Source: Seonamhaeicola sp. S2-3 (GTDB taxonomy: Bacteria > Bacteroidota > Bacteroidia > Flavobacteriales > Flavobacteriaceae). From it: DNA of 64,000 nt. Below, piece by piece: positions 9,075 through 18,349 of the stretch. The translations under genes and the position numbers were made by a program. The DNA lies in contig NZ_CP019389.1 of the NCBI RefSeq assembly GCF_001971785.1, positions 1,871,001-1,935,000 of the forward strand, written 5' to 3'. The notes below the pieces were generated by a model. It was not told where the DNA came from. It worked only from the letters and a program-made list of their open reading frames with translations, and searched no databases. How positions within the stretch are numbered: position 1 is the stretch's first letter; each line of letters begins with the position of its first letter.

Positions 9075-10202
9075 ATGATGCAACCAACTACTTTTTACAT
9101 TGCTTTGGGGAGCAATAAAGGCGATAAACTTAAAAACCTGCAAATGGCAGTAAATGCTATACATGCAAAAGTGGGTAATGTTAAGTTAATTTCTAAAGTT
9201 TATAAATCGCCTGCTTTAGGTTTTGAAAGTGATGATTTTTTAAATGCCTGTTTGGTGTTAGAAAGCTATTTAAAACCACAAAAAGTGTTAAAAACTTTGT
9301 TGAAAATAGAAAAAGAGTTGGGGCGTACCCGAAAAAAAGGAAGTGGTTATGAAGCTAGAACCATAGATTTAGATGTTGTTTTTGCAGGTAATGAAGTTAT
9401 TGAAACCAAAGCATTACAAGTGCCACATCCTGAAATGCATAAACGTAGGTTTGTATTACAGCCACTTAATGATATTGCTTCAAAATTAATACATCCAACA
9501 CTTAACAAATCTGTGTCTGTTTTGTTAGAAGCATGTGAAGACCAATCTGTTTTAGAGCCTATAAAAATATGGTTAAAAAACCCTAGGAAAGCTTACGATT
9601 TTTCTAAATTCAATTATATAGCTATTGAAGGCAATATTGGTGCAGGTAAAACTAGTTTAGCTACTATGATTTCTCAAGATTATAATGCGAAACTTATTTT
9701 AGAACGCTTTGCAGATAATCCGTTTTTGCCCAAATTTTATAAAGATGCAAGTAGGTATGCTTTTCCGTTAGAAATGTCTTTTTTAGCAGATAGATATCAA
9801 CAAATTTCTGATGATTTATCACAGTTAGATTTGTTTAAAGATTTTATTGTAAGTGATTATGATGTTTTTAAATCGCTTATATTTTCAAAAATAACTTTGC
9901 AAGAAGATGAATTTAAATTATACCGAAAGTTATTTTATTTAATGTACAAAGACATTTCAAAACCAGAGTTGTATGTGTATCTGTATCAAAATACTGAACG
10001 TCTACAAGAAAATATTAAAAAGCGCGGACGTAAATATGAACAGAATATTGAAAGTGAATACCTAGAAAAAATAAATGAGGGTTATTTAGACTTTTTAAAA
10101 ACGCAACCAGAATTTAACGTTAAAATAATTGATATATCAAACAGAGATTTTATTAAAAACAGAAGCGATTATTTATCTATTTTAAATGAGATATGTAACT
10201 AA
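9075..10202 (+). CDS. folK: Bifunctional 2-amino-4-hydroxy-6-hydroxymethyldihydropteridine pyrophosphokinase / deoxynucleoside kinase
   Basis: A fusion of 375 residues. Residues about 6-160 are HPPK (FolK), which pyrophosphorylates the pterin in folate synthesis: YIALGSNKGDKLKNL at the start and GYEARTIDLDVVF...VPHPEMHKRRFVLQPL carry the ATP- and Mg-binding residues. Residues about 178-375 are a deoxynucleoside kinase: P-loop GNIGAGKTS at 186-194, the ERFADNPFLPKFY segment, and a lid region RGRKYEQNIE. This domain would salvage deoxynucleosides. The joined form is known in Bacteroidota. Start taken at the first of two adjacent ATGs. The coupling of folate synthesis with deoxynucleoside salvage echoes DHFR, thyA and the nucleoside transporter elsewhere in the window. 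Confidence 0.93.
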   Translation: MMQPTTFYIALGSNKGDKLKNLQMAVNAIHAKVGNVKLISKVYKSPALGFESDDFLNACLVLESYLKPQKVLKTLLKIEKELGRTRKKGSGYEARTIDLDVVFAGNEVIETKALQVPHPEMHKRRFVLQPLNDIASKLIHPTLNKSVSVLLEACEDQSVLEPIKIWLKNPRKAYDFSKFNYIAIEGNIGAGKTSLATMISQDYNAKLILERFADNPFLPKFYKDASRYAFPLEMSFLADRYQQISDDLSQLDLFKDFIVSDYDVFKSLIFSKITLQEDEFKLYRKLFYLMYKDISKPELYVYLYQNTERLQENIKKRGRKYEQNIESEYLEKINEGYLDFLKTQPEFNVKIIDISNRDFIKNRSDYLSILNEICN

Positions 10203-10210
10203 AAATTTTT

Positions 10211-11044
10211 TTAATCTTCTTTTTTCTCGTCTTCATTATGAGTTTTTAACCATTCTTCGCCATCTTTATCTATAAAGAAATCCATCCAAACATAATACAT
10301 TTCTTTGTTGGCATCTACGCTAACAGAGTGGCTAGAACCTAAAGGAATATGGAGTAATGAATGTTCAGGAAAATCAACTTTAGCATCATCTGCATATACT
10401 ATAGTATGGTTGTCTGCAAGCCCTAAAAATAACTGTTCTAGCATAGCATGAACATGTGCGCCTACTGCATCTGGTCCAATTGTTCTTACTGTGCCCATAG
10501 CAACTCTTGGAATATATTTGTTAGGTAATATGGTTCTACTGGTGGTTTGCGGACTTTTAATAGGTTCTGTGTACGATTTACAATCTGTAAATTTCTTAAA
10601 ATAGATGGTTTCTGTATTTTTCTTAGGAAATGTTTTTATGTCTTTTTTATCTAATTCTGTTTGTAAAACGGCTATTTTAATATAATGAAGGGTATCATTT
10701 TCAACAGGTTTAAATGTAATATCTTCAACGGTATTTGGTAGCATAATAGTTTCTGGAACAATCTCATAAGTTTTACCTCCAGAAAAAAGCTCTCCATATC
10801 CTTTTATAAATAAATACACAAATTTATGAGTGTTATTAATATTTACTTTTTGAGTAACATTACTAGTAATAGTTACGTGTGTTGTGCTTACACCATTTAT
10901 TTCGTTCTGTAGTATATCTTTACTTCGCTGTTGTAAACCTGGTTTTAAATCCATTTCAAAATATTCAATAGGAATTTCTTGAGCAAAAATACCTGTTGAA
11001 AATAGAGCGGTAACAAAAAACGATAGAACAAATTTTAAAGACAT
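10211..11044 (-). CDS. Secreted cupin domain-containing protein
   Basis: A 277-residue protein with a signal peptide (MSLKFVLSFFVTALFSTGIFAQ) and two beta-rich halves. The C-terminal half has the spaced residues expected of a cupin metal site: GAHVHAMLEQLFLGL at about 195-209 and LLHIPLGSSHSVSVDA at about 232-247, with His and Glu where metal ligands would sit. The N-terminal half (about 40-140) also looks like a degenerate cupin (YLFIKGYGELFSGGKTYEI). Substrate unknown. The gene is convergent with folK with 8 bp between stops. Confidence 0.72.
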   Translation of the reverse strand: MSLKFVLSFFVTALFSTGIFAQEIPIEYFEMDLKPGLQQRSKDILQNEINGVSTTHVTITSNVTQKVNINNTHKFVYLFIKGYGELFSGGKTYEIVPETIMLPNTVEDITFKPVENDTLHYIKIAVLQTELDKKDIKTFPKKNTETIYFKKFTDCKSYTEPIKSPQTTSRTILPNKYIPRVAMGTVRTIGPDAVGAHVHAMLEQLFLGLADNHTIVYADDAKVDFPEHSLLHIPLGSSHSVSVDANKEMYYVWMDFFIDKDGEEWLKTHNEDEKKED

Positions 11045-11147
11045 GATAATTTTATTAATGAGGTATAAAAACCTACGTGTTAAATAGCGATAATAAATTT
11101 AATGTTTTTAAATAGGTTTTAGAAATAATTAGATGTTTAATTATTGG

Positions 11148-11807
11148 TTAAAACACTTTATATAATGTTGTTACAATTTGACTTTTCTTGTCTTCAAGAA
11201 TATAATTATTTATAATTCTTTCTTCTTTGAATTTAAAATTGAAGGGGGTTTTAGCTAAGTTAACACCGCTGTTAAATTTAGTTCTATTGCCTTGTCCAGA
11301 AATAATGTCTTTGTTTGGTGTAAATAAGCCTGTTGGTATGTGTTCTGTTAAAATAATGTACTTATAAGCGTAAAGTTTTTTAGTAATTTTTTCTATTTCT
11401 GTATTAGATAAATGTTGTAAAACTTGCCTTAAAATAACACAATCTCCCTCTGGCATATTATCTTTTGAAATATCTAAACAATGAAATTCTAAATGGTCAT
11501 GTTTAAATAATTGTTTGTTTCTTTTTATGAGAGGTTCTACAATATCAACAGCAATATATTTTTTAGCATGTTTAATAAAATGTTTACCAATATTAAAATC
11601 GCCGCAACCTAAATCACAAACAACCAATAGCGGATTAAAAGATGAGAGGAATTTTACAACTGCTACAATATAGGAATCTATAATTTTTGAATTATGAGAT
11701 CCGCTTCCAGAATAAAAGTCAAAATCTAAGCCACCCCATAGATGTTTTTCATAAATCTGGTTCATAACATCTTTAGTAGGCCAAGGCTTTTTTGCTTTTT
11801 TTACCAC
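11148..11807 (-). CDS. Class I SAM-dependent methyltransferase
   Basis: A 219-residue soluble protein with the Rossmann SAM-binding motif VVCDLGCGDFNIGKHF (about residues 59-74), acidic residue at the end of strand 2 (YIAVDIVEPL), and a post-motif segment DCVILRQVLQHLSN. The N-terminal KKPWPTKDVMNQIYEKHLWGG is typical of this uncharacterised group. The start is GTG at 11807; the next in-frame ATG (residue 15) would cut off this conserved part. It begins 3 nt after the stop of the antiporter gene, so the two are probably cotranscribed. Substrate unknown. Confidence 0.78.
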   Translation of the reverse strand: MVKKAKKPWPTKDVMNQIYEKHLWGGLDFDFYSGSGSHNSKIIDSYIVAVVKFLSSFNPLLVVCDLGCGDFNIGKHFIKHAKKYIAVDIVEPLIKRNKQLFKHDHLEFHCLDISKDNMPEGDCVILRQVLQHLSNTEIEKITKKLYAYKYIILTEHIPTGLFTPNKDIISGQGNRTKFNSGVNLAKTPFNFKFKEERIINNYILEDKKSQIVTTLYKVF

Positions 11808-11810
11808 TTT

Positions 11811-13274
11811 TTACGCAATAGCTTTGTTTAAACAATTGTTAACAAGCTCAAGACCTTCTTGGTTTTCAGAAAGAATTACTAAAACATCATGAGGTTCTAT
11901 TACCGTAGATCCGTTAGGGGTTAAATATTTATTGTTTCTTTTTATTAAGGCTATAATAGCATTTTTAGGAAAGCCTAAATCAACAATTTTTTTGTTTACT
12001 GCATAACAGTTAGAGGTAATCTCAAGTTCCTTCATGGCAGTTTTAGGAAAATCGGATAAAAATTTATCTCTTTCGGTTTGAATTTTTTCTGGCAACCCAA
12101 CATTTAGCCATTTAGCAAACACAGATAATGTGGTACCTTGAATTAAAATAGAAGTAACAGATATAAAAAAAACAATATTAAATATCATGTTTGCTTTTTC
12201 TACACCAGCAATTAAGGGGTAAGTAGCAAAAACAATAGGAACAGCACCACGTAAACCAACCCACGAAATGTAAAAACGACGCCTAAGTTTCATTTTAAAA
12301 AACATTAGGCTAATAAATACTCCAACAGGTCTAGCTATAATTATTAAGAATAATGAAATTAGTAGCCCTATGCCAGCAATGGGAATAATTTGAGAAGGAA
12401 ATACCAGTAATCCTAATGTTAAGAATAGTACAATTTGCATTAACCAAGCTAAACCATCATACATTTTTATGATGGTTTTTTTATGAATTAGGTCTTGGTT
12501 ACCTAGAAAAACAGCACATATATAAATAGCAAGGAAACCATTGCCCCCAATAAAATCGGTTGCAGAAAAGGTTATAAACATTAGAGCAATAGTTAAAACA
12601 GGATAAAGACCTTCAAAATCAAGTTTAATTTTGTTGATTATTAATTTGCTCAACTTACCAAATAAAAAACCAGCTAAACATCCAATAGTCATTTGTTGTA
12701 AAAACAAAGGGATTATAGAGTAAATACTTTGGTCTTGATTAATAACTAGCATTAAAAATGCCAAAGTTAAAACATAGGCCATGGGGTCGTTACTACCACT
12801 TTCAAGCTCTAAGGTGGGTCTTAAGTTGGTTTTTAAGGCTAAATTTTTAGATCGTAAAACAGAAAATACAGCCGCAGCATCTGTTGAGGATACAATAGAC
12901 CCTAATAGCATGCTTTCGTAAATAGTGAAATCTGTTATAAAATAAACAAAACTACCAATAGAAATAGCAGTTAAAAATACACCTAAGGTAGAGAGTGCAA
13001 TACCTTCTTTTAAAACGGGTTTTATGCTTTTCCAGTTGGTGTCTAGTCCACCAGAAAACAGTATAAAATTAAGAGAAACTATGCCAATAAATTGTGCTAT
13101 TTTAGGGTCATCAAACATAATGCCTCCTACACCTTCAGAACCCGCTAGCATACCAATAGATAAAAACAAAATTAGTGTAGGAACCCCAAATTTGTATGAT
13201 GTTTTACCAGCTATTATACTTGCAAATAGTAATAGGGAGCCAACTAATAAAATGTTTTCAATGGTTAAATTCAT
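11811..13274 (-). CDS. Potassium/proton antiporter, CPA1 family (NhaP2/CvrA type)
   Basis: Inner-membrane antiporter of 487 residues. About twelve hydrophobic segments fill residues 5-390, with the family motifs LFSGGLDTNWKSIKP and SIVSSTDAAAVFSVLRSKNL and the charged ELESGSNDPMAYVL helix expected in the ion-translocation core. A cytoplasmic TrkA-C/RCK-C regulatory domain occupies about 415-480 (VVDL-like GFPKNAIIALIKRN...VLVILSENQEGLE). It follows the TrmH gene by 4 nt on the same strand, so TrmH-antiporter-methyltransferase looks like one transcription unit. K+ or Na+ selectivity cannot be told from sequence. Confidence 0.88.
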   Translation of the reverse strand: MNLTIENILLVGSLLLFASIIAGKTSYKFGVPTLILFLSIGMLAGSEGVGGIMFDDPKIAQFIGIVSLNFILFSGGLDTNWKSIKPVLKEGIALSTLGVFLTAISIGSFVYFITDFTIYESMLLGSIVSSTDAAAVFSVLRSKNLALKTNLRPTLELESGSNDPMAYVLTLAFLMLVINQDQSIYSIIPLFLQQMTIGCLAGFLFGKLSKLIINKIKLDFEGLYPVLTIALMFITFSATDFIGGNGFLAIYICAVFLGNQDLIHKKTIIKMYDGLAWLMQIVLFLTLGLLVFPSQIIPIAGIGLLISLFLIIIARPVGVFISLMFFKMKLRRRFYISWVGLRGAVPIVFATYPLIAGVEKANMIFNIVFFISVTSILIQGTTLSVFAKWLNVGLPEKIQTERDKFLSDFPKTAMKELEITSNCYAVNKKIVDLGFPKNAIIALIKRNNKYLTPNGSTVIEPHDVLVILSENQEGLELVNNCLNKAIA

Positions 13275-13278
13275 AAGT

Positions 13279-13821
13279 TTATATTAGGTTAAATTTAGAT
13301 AATTTTGAAAACATATCCCAAATTACTACCCCACAACTCACAGAAATATTTAAAGAGTGTTTGGTGCCAAATTGCGGAATTTCAATAACCTCGTTGCTAG
13401 CATTAACAACTTCTTGAGAAACGCCTTTAACTTCATTACCAAAAATAAGTGCGTATTTGGTGTTAGCTTCAACTGTAAAATCATTTAGCATAGTCGCATT
13501 TTCAGCCTGCTCAATAGCGCATACTTTTATATTTTCAGCTTTAAGTTTTTTTACAATATCTAAGGTGTTTTCTGCGTATTCCCATGCCACAGTTTCTGTG
13601 CTACCAAGTGCTGTTTTGTGTATGTCTTTATGAGGTGGTTTTGCGGTAATGCCACAGAGGTAAATTTTTTCAATTAAAAAGGCATCGCTTGTTCTAAAAA
13701 CAGAGCCTATATTATTCAAACTTCTTATATTATCTAAAACAATAATAAGCGGTGTTTTTTTAGAATTTTTAAAATCTTCAATACTTAAACGGTCTAATTC
13801 ACTGTTTTTAAGTTTGCGCAT
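13279..13821 (-). CDS. TrmH/SpoU family RNA 2'-O-methyltransferase
   Basis: A 180-residue RNA methyltransferase of the SPOUT superfamily. The three SpoU motifs are seen: LDNIRSLNNIGSVFRTSDAF (motif 1), LIFGNEVKGVSQEVVN (motif 2) and IPQFGTKHSLNISVSCGVVIWD (motif 3, key residues HSLNVS-like). I place the start at the ATG at 13821 (MRKLKNSELDRLS), which is the usual beginning of this family in Flavobacteriaceae; an ATG 45 nt upstream would add a Lys/Thr-rich stretch without similarity. First gene of a likely operon with the antiporter and methyltransferase, and divergent from mutS. The RNA target is not known. Confidence 0.87.
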   Translation of the reverse strand: MRKLKNSELDRLSIEDFKNSKKTPLIIVLDNIRSLNNIGSVFRTSDAFLIEKIYLCGITAKPPHKDIHKTALGSTETVAWEYAENTLDIVKKLKAENIKVCAIEQAENATMLNDFTVEANTKYALIFGNEVKGVSQEVVNASNEVIEIPQFGTKHSLNISVSCGVVIWDMFSKLSKFNLI

Positions 13822-14034
13822 TTTATTTAATTTTTTAGTTTTTGTGTGGGTAAAAATTGTAATCATCTAAAATTTAAGATGTTTTACATCACACATAAAA
13901 ACCAAGTGATATTGTTGAAATCTCATTTGAATTGTAGATAACTTGTGTAATATCAACTTCAAAAAACATGAAATTAATAGTACATTGCATGCTACAATTT
14001 TTGTCAAAAATAACATTTAAAAACCACTTAACCA

Positions 14035-16647
14035 TTGGCTAAAAAAGCAAAAAAAGAAACCCCGTTAATGAAACAGTATAATGCTATTAAAGCAAAGTAT
14101 CCTGATGCGTTATTACTGTTTAGGGTGGGCGATTTTTATGAAACTTTTGGTGAAGATGCTGTAAAAACTGCGGGTATCTTAGGTATTATTTTAACCAAGC
14201 GTGGTGCCGGTAGCGAAAGTGAAACCGAATTAGCAGGGTTTCCGCACCATTCTTTAAACACCTACTTGCCTAAGTTGGTTAAGGCTGGAGAGCGTGTAGC
14301 TATTTGCGATCAGTTAGAAGATCCAAAACTTACCAAGAAAATTGTAAAACGAGGTGTTACAGAGTTAGTAACTCCTGGAGTTGCCTTAAATGATGAGGTG
14401 TTGGTTTCAAAATCTAACAACTTTTTGTGTTCGGTACATTTTGATAAAAAGTATATTGGCATTTCGTTTTTAGATGTATCTACTGGCGAGTTTTTAACCT
14501 CGCAAGGTAATGCAGAGTATATAGATAAGTTACTTCAAAATTTTAACCCTAGTGAAGTATTAGTTTCTAAACAAAAGCGCAGTGTGTTTAGTGAAACTTT
14601 TGGTGATGATTTTCATACCTTTTACCTAGAGGATTGGGTGTTTCAAACCGATTATGCTTATGAAACACTTACAAAACATTTTGAAACTAAAACCCTTAAA
14701 GGTTTTGGTATAGAAGATTTATATGAAGGTATTATAGCATCAGGTTCTATACTTCATTATTTAGGTGAAACACAACATCATAAACTGCAACATATTACAT
14801 CTATTTCTAGAATTGCAGAAGATGATTATGTGTGGATGGATAAATTCACCATCAGAAATTTAGAGCTTTATAATTCTACCAATAATAATGCGGTAACCTT
14901 ACTTCAGGTAATAGATAAAACTATTTCAGCTATGGGTGGGCGCATGCTAAAACGTTGGTTGGCGCTTCCTTTAAAAAGGTTAGATAAAATAAAGCAACGT
15001 CATGAAGTGGTTAGTTTTTTAACCAACAACAACGAGGTGCTTCAAAAAATACAGCATCATATAAAGCATATTGGCGATTTAGAACGGTTAATATCAAAAA
15101 TTGCCACAGGTAAGGTAAACCCGCGCGAGGTTATTCAACTTAAAAATTCGTTAGAAGCCATTGTACCTATAAAATCTTTGGCATCAAATTGTGATAATGA
15201 ATCGCTAAGAATTATTGGCGATAATCTTCAGAATTGTGATGTGCTTCGTGAAAAAATTAAAGAAACTCTAAATGAAGATGCTCCAGTAAATGTATTAAAA
15301 GGAAATACTATTGCAACGGGTTTTTCATCAGAATTAGATGAATTACGTAGTTTATCAAAATCTGGTAAAGATTATTTAGATGATATGCTTAAGCGCGAAA
15401 GTGAGCGTACAGGCATTCCATCTTTAAAAATTGCATCAAATAACGTGTTTGGGTATTATATTGAAGTTAGAAACACACATAAAGATAAGGTGCCAGAAGC
15501 ATGGATACGAAAGCAAACCTTAGTAAGTGCCGAACGTTACATTACCGAAGAGCTTAAAGAATACGAAGCCAAAATTTTAGGAGCCGAAGATAGAATACAA
15601 ACCCTAGAGCAAGAATTGTTTGCCAATTTGGTGGTGTGGATGAATCAATACATAAAAGCAGTACAACAAAATGCCTTCTTAATAGGGCAACTAGATTGTT
15701 TATGTAGTTTTGCACAATTAGCAAAAGATAACAATTATAGTTATCCTGATATTGATGAATCTTTCGATTTAGATATTAAAAACGGTAGACATCCCGTAAT
15801 AGAAAAACAATTACCGCTTGGTGAAGCTTATATAACCAATGATGTGTATTTAGATAGAAGCAGCCAACAAATTATTATGATTACGGGACCTAACATGTCT
15901 GGTAAATCTGCTATTTTACGGCAAACAGCTTTAATAGTGTTATTAGCTCAAATAGGAAGTTTTGTGCCTGCAGAATCTGCCAAAATAGGAATGGTTGATA
16001 AGATTTTTACTAGAGTAGGTGCTAGTGATAATATCTCTATGGGAGAATCTACCTTTATGGTTGAAATGAATGAAACAGCATCTATTTTAAATAACATATC
16101 AGACCGAAGTTTAGTATTGCTTGATGAAATAGGTAGAGGAACCAGTACCTATGATGGAATTTCAATTGCCTGGGCTATTAGTGAGTATTTACATGAACAT
16201 CCTGCAAAACCAAAAACGTTATTTGCAACACATTATCATGAGCTTAACGAAATGACCGAAACTTTTGAGCGTATTAAAAACTTCAATGTTTCAGTAAAAG
16301 AGTTAAAAGACAATGTATTGTTTTTAAGAAAACTGGTAGAAGGTGGTAGTGCCCATAGTTTTGGTATTCACGTAGCAAAAATGGCGGGAATGCCACAACA
16401 AGTATTGCATAAAGCAAATAAAATATTGAAGAAATTAGAGCAATCTCATTCTAGTGAAGAGCTAACCGATAAAGTAAAATCGTTAAATGACGAAATGCAA
16501 CTAAGTTTTTTCAATTTAGACGATCCGTTATTAGAAAATATAAAGGAAGAAATATTACACACTGATATTGATACACTTACCCCCGTTGAGGCGCTAATGA
16601 AACTCAATGAAATAAAACGAATGTTGGTGAAGAAAAAACAAGCTTAA
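14035..16647 (+). CDS. mutS: DNA mismatch repair protein MutS
   Basis: Mismatch recognition ATPase of 870 residues. The N-terminal mismatch-binding motif [15 protein letters not shown] (Phe-x-Glu) is at about residues 28-42; the core and clamp domains follow; the ATPase has Walker A GPNMSGKS at 618-625, [14 protein letters not shown], Walker [17 protein letters not shown] and the helix-turn-helix dimerisation region near [16 protein letters not shown]. The reading frame begins with TTG (TTG GCT AAA AAA), with no ATG nearby that would keep the N-terminal domain, so TTG is the probable start. Single gene ahead of the tRNA pair. Confidence 0.96.
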   Translation: MAKKAKKETPLMKQYNAIKAKYPDALLLFRVGDFYETFGEDAVKTAGILGIILTKRGAGSESETELAGFPHHSLNTYLPKLVKAGERVAICDQLEDPKLTKKIVKRGVTELVTPGVALNDEVLVSKSNNFLCSVHFDKKYIGISFLDVSTGEFLTSQGNAEYIDKLLQNFNPSEVLVSKQKRSVFSETFGDDFHTFYLEDWVFQTDYAYETLTKHFETKTLKGFGIEDLYEGIIASGSILHYLGETQHHKLQHITSISRIAEDDYVWMDKFTIRNLELYNSTNNNAVTLLQVIDKTISAMGGRMLKRWLALPLKRLDKIKQRHEVVSFLTNNNEVLQKIQHHIKHIGDLERLISKIATGKVNPREVIQLKNSLEAIVPIKSLASNCDNESLRIIGDNLQNCDVLREKIKETLNEDAPVNVLKGNTIATGFSSELDELRSLSKSGKDYLDDMLKRESERTGIPSLKIASNNVFGYYIEVRNTHKDKVPEAWIRKQTLVSAERYITEELKEYEAKILGAEDRIQTLEQELFANLVVWMNQYIKAVQQNAFLIGQLDCLCSFAQLAKDNNYSYPDIDESFDLDIKNGRHPVIEKQLPLGEAYITNDVYLDRSSQQIIMITGPNMSGKSAILRQTALIVLLAQIGSFVPAESAKIGMVDKIFTRVGASDNISMGESTFMVEMNETASILNNISDRSLVLLDEIGRGTSTYDGISIAWAISEYLHEHPAKPKTLFATHYHELNEMTETFERIKNFNVSVKELKDNVLFLRKLVEGGSAHSFGIHVAKMAGMPQQVLHKANKILKKLEQSHSSEELTDKVKSLNDEMQLSFFNLDDPLLENIKEEILHTDIDTLTPVEALMKLNEIKRMLVKKKQA

Positions 16648-16677
16648 AATAATTTTCATTTATTTTAAGAAAAGGCT

Positions 16678-16706
16678 TTGCAATTCATAGAATTATTTTA
16701 AATTTG
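16678..16706 (+). promoter_or_regulatory. Bacteroidota-type promoter for the tRNA-Gly/tRNA-Leu unit
   Basis: TTG at 16678-16680, an 18-nt spacer, and TAAATTTG at 16699-16706, which matches the Bacteroidota consensus TTG-N17-23-TAnnTTTG exactly. The predicted transcript start lies about 35 nt before tRNA-Gly. Confidence 0.8.
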
Positions 16707-16746
16707 CATCCGCAATCGAGAGGTTGTACGTTCATAAACAAAGACT

Positions 16747-16818
16747 GCGAAAGTAGCTCAGGGGTAGAGCATCACCTTGCCAAGGTGAGGGTCGCGGGTT
16801 CAAATCCCGTCTTTCGCT
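16747..16818 (+). tRNA. tRNA-Gly (anticodon GCC)
   Basis: Cloverleaf with acceptor stem GCGAAAG / CTTTCGC, discriminator T, D-arm GCTCAGGGGTAGAGC, anticodon loop TTGCCAA giving GCC, and T-arm GCGGGTTCAAATCCCGT. CCA is not encoded. Confidence 0.96.
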
Positions 16819-16848
16819 CTGATACTTTCATAAAATATACCAAACGAT

Positions 16849-16868
16849 GTGCTGAGCATGTCGAAGCA
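16849..16868. repeat. Possible short dispersed repeat between the tRNAs
   Basis: The 20-nt stretch beginning GTGCTGAGC and ending GTCGAAGCA resembles a short sequence (CTTCGACAAGCTCAGCAC in the other orientation) that I know to be scattered between genes in many Flavobacteriia. Only this one clear copy is in the window, so the call is tentative. Confidence 0.35.
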
Positions 16869-16869
16869 T

Positions 16870-16954
16870 GCTGAAGTGGTGGAATTGGTAGACACGTTGG
16901 ACTTAAAATCCAATGGACATTTAGTCCGTGCGGGTTCAAGTCCCGCCTTCAGTA
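16870..16954 (+). tRNA. tRNA-Leu (anticodon TAA)
   Basis: Class II tRNA of 85 nt with acceptor stem GCTGAAG / CTTCAGT (G-U at the first pair), discriminator A, anticodon loop CTTAAAA giving TAA, a long variable arm (TGGACATTTAGTCC) and T-arm CGGGTTCAAGTCCCG. Its 3' end marks the left edge of an accessory island. Confidence 0.96.
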
Positions 16955-16956
16955 CT

Positions 16957-16996
16957 CAAAGCCTTGTTAATCTTTTGATTTTCAAGGCTTTTTTTG
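16957..16996 (+). terminator. Terminator after tRNA-Leu
   Basis: Inverted repeat AAAGCCTTG / CAAGGCTTT with a 16-nt loop and a T-run, immediately downstream of the tRNA. Confidence 0.8.
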
Positions 16997-17061
16997 TTTT
17001 TTACACCTTGTTTTGTACGTCATTTGTACGTAATAATATATTTAGCTTAATTACTACTAAT

Positions 17062-17097
17062 AAAAAAACCTGCTATAAATAAAATATAACAGGTTTT
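17062..17097 (-). terminator. Terminator at the end of the minus-strand island operon
   Basis: AAAACCTG / CAGGTTTT inverted repeat with a 17-nt loop and a T-run on the minus strand (TTTTTTTA), 35 nt beyond the stop of the 199-residue gene. Confidence 0.7.
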
Positions 17098-17131
17098 CTA
17101 AATAGAAAATAACTAAAAACAAGTTTGTAAA

Positions 17132-17731
17132 TTAGCGTATGTTAAGTATAGCCACTGTTTTTGGATAAAATCTCGACGGCTCTCTTGTACCTGTTCTGTT
17201 ACTTTTTGAACCGTAGCGTATATTTTCAAAATTATCGCATAATTTAGAGGGAGCACCTTTGATTAGTTCTTTATCTAACAAATCATTTAAGGTTTTACAT
17301 ACTTTGTTTGCGTTTTCAAAAGCTTGTATTTGCCTTTCATTTGTAGCATAGTAATAATGCTTTTTAATTGATTGTAGTTCATCTATGTTATTAATAATAA
17401 ATTTACCGTTGTTAAATTCAAGGTTTGTTAATGATGCAAATAATTTATTGTTGCTATCCCAAAAATCTTGAATAGGTTTCAAATCAATACCCAAAGCTTT
17501 TAAATTAAAATCTGTATCAGCATCAGGAAACTTAAATTTTGGTTTTACAGTATCCATCACAAATAACATTCCTTTTTCTTTAAGTTCTGTTTTTTGTTCA
17601 TCAGTAAGCTTTAACTTTAAAGTGTTTTCTGTAATGGTTACAAGTTCGTTAAGCAATTCAAGTTTTTCTAAAATTGCTTTTTTTGTGTTTTCAATTGAAA
17701 ATTCATCTGTTCTAATTAAAACTTTTGTCAT
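17132..17731 (-). CDS. Hypothetical protein (island)
   Basis: A 199-residue soluble protein that I do not recognise. It is mostly helical and charged in its first 60 residues (KKAILEKLELLNELVTITENTLKLKL shortened to its pattern of Leu and Lys/Glu, a likely coiled coil), then has a DFNLKALGIDLKPIQDFWDSN segment and a C-terminal tail with YGSKSNRTGTREPSRFYP that is basic. No signal peptide or membrane segment. It is the last gene of a five-gene minus-strand run from the island (starts at 20979), 27 nt after the preceding gene. By position it may be an accessory protein of a mobile element. Confidence 0.6.
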   Translation of the reverse strand: MTKVLIRTDEFSIENTKKAILEKLELLNELVTITENTLKLKLTDEQKTELKEKGMLFVMDTVKPKFKFPDADTDFNLKALGIDLKPIQDFWDSNNKLFASLTNLEFNNGKFIINNIDELQSIKKHYYYATNERQIQAFENANKVCKTLNDLLDKELIKGAPSKLCDNFENIRYGSKSNRTGTREPSRFYPKTVAILNIR

Positions 17732-17758
17732 ACTACTTATATTTATTAATTAAATTTA

Positions 17759-18043
17759 TTATTCGCTATCTCTTTTTACATTACTTAAAAATGGTGGGGG
17801 TATTGGTTCTGAAAGTCTTTCTAATACATCAGTATTATTTTTTACCCACTCAACAAAATTTCTTTTAGGTTTATCCTCGTCCTTTTCTTTTTTATCGCAC
17901 GTAAAAATTATTGGCGTAATCTTTTCGCCAGTATATGCCCTAATAATATTTACCATATCATCAAGGCTTAATTTGTCATAATACTTGTTAATGACGTTTA
18001 GTATTTCTTCAATGCTTTTTAATGTTAATTCTTTACTCATCAT
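17759..18043 (-). CDS. Hypothetical protein (island)
   Basis: A 94-residue protein, unrecognised. N-terminal half helical (LTLKSIEEILNVINKYYDKL), middle part IIFTCDKKEKDEDKPKR highly charged, C-terminus rich in Pro (SEPIPPPFLSNV). Two ATGs at the start, adjacent. The first 11 nt overlap the end of the preceding gene, which indicates translational coupling and supports both being real. Confidence 0.55.
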   Translation of the reverse strand: MMSKELTLKSIEEILNVINKYYDKLSLDDMVNIIRAYTGEKITPIIFTCDKKEKDEDKPKRNFVEWVKNNTDVLERLSEPIPPPFLSNVKRDSE

Positions 18044-18323
18044 CTTTAAAATTTAATGTTACATATCTTTCTAATTGTTCGCCTCCTGTGGTTACATCAA
18101 CCGCATTTAATTTAGGTAGTACAAAAGCCGATAAGCTTATAATAATCTTTAATCGGTCTTTAGGTTCAAGGCTGTTTAAATCATCCTGTAAACGCTCTAA
18201 ATTGTTTTCAATTAAGTTTTTAAAACACTCTCGGGTTTTAATAGTCATTTTGTCACTTATTCCTGCTCGGGTGGACTTTTGCCCTGCTCTTTTTGCTAAC
18301 TCTCTGTTTTGAAATCCTCTCAT
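18033..18323 (-). CDS. Hypothetical protein, possible phage-type small DNA-binding protein
   Basis: A 96-residue basic-to-acidic protein. The segment RELAKRAGQKSTRAGISDKM followed by FKNLIENNLERLQDDLNSLEPKDRLKIIISLSAFVLPKL shortened to LEPKDRLK and VLPKLNAVD resembles small proteins of Bacteroidota phages and islands of the DUF5681 or small-terminase-like kind. This resemblance is from memory and not tested. It lies 26 nt downstream of the 746-residue gene and overlaps the next gene by 11 nt. Confidence 0.55.
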   Translation of the reverse strand: MRGFQNRELAKRAGQKSTRAGISDKMTIKTRECFKNLIENNLERLQDDLNSLEPKDRLKIIISLSAFVLPKLNAVDVTTGGEQLERYVTLNFKDDE

Positions 18324-18349
18324 TGTTACTTTATGTTAGTTTAACTTTG

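Noticed and set aside
16849-17082. Open frame of 77 codons on the plus strand across tRNA-Leu
   Set aside because: It reads through the tRNA itself (the AEVVELVDTLDL-type false protein), so it is not a gene.
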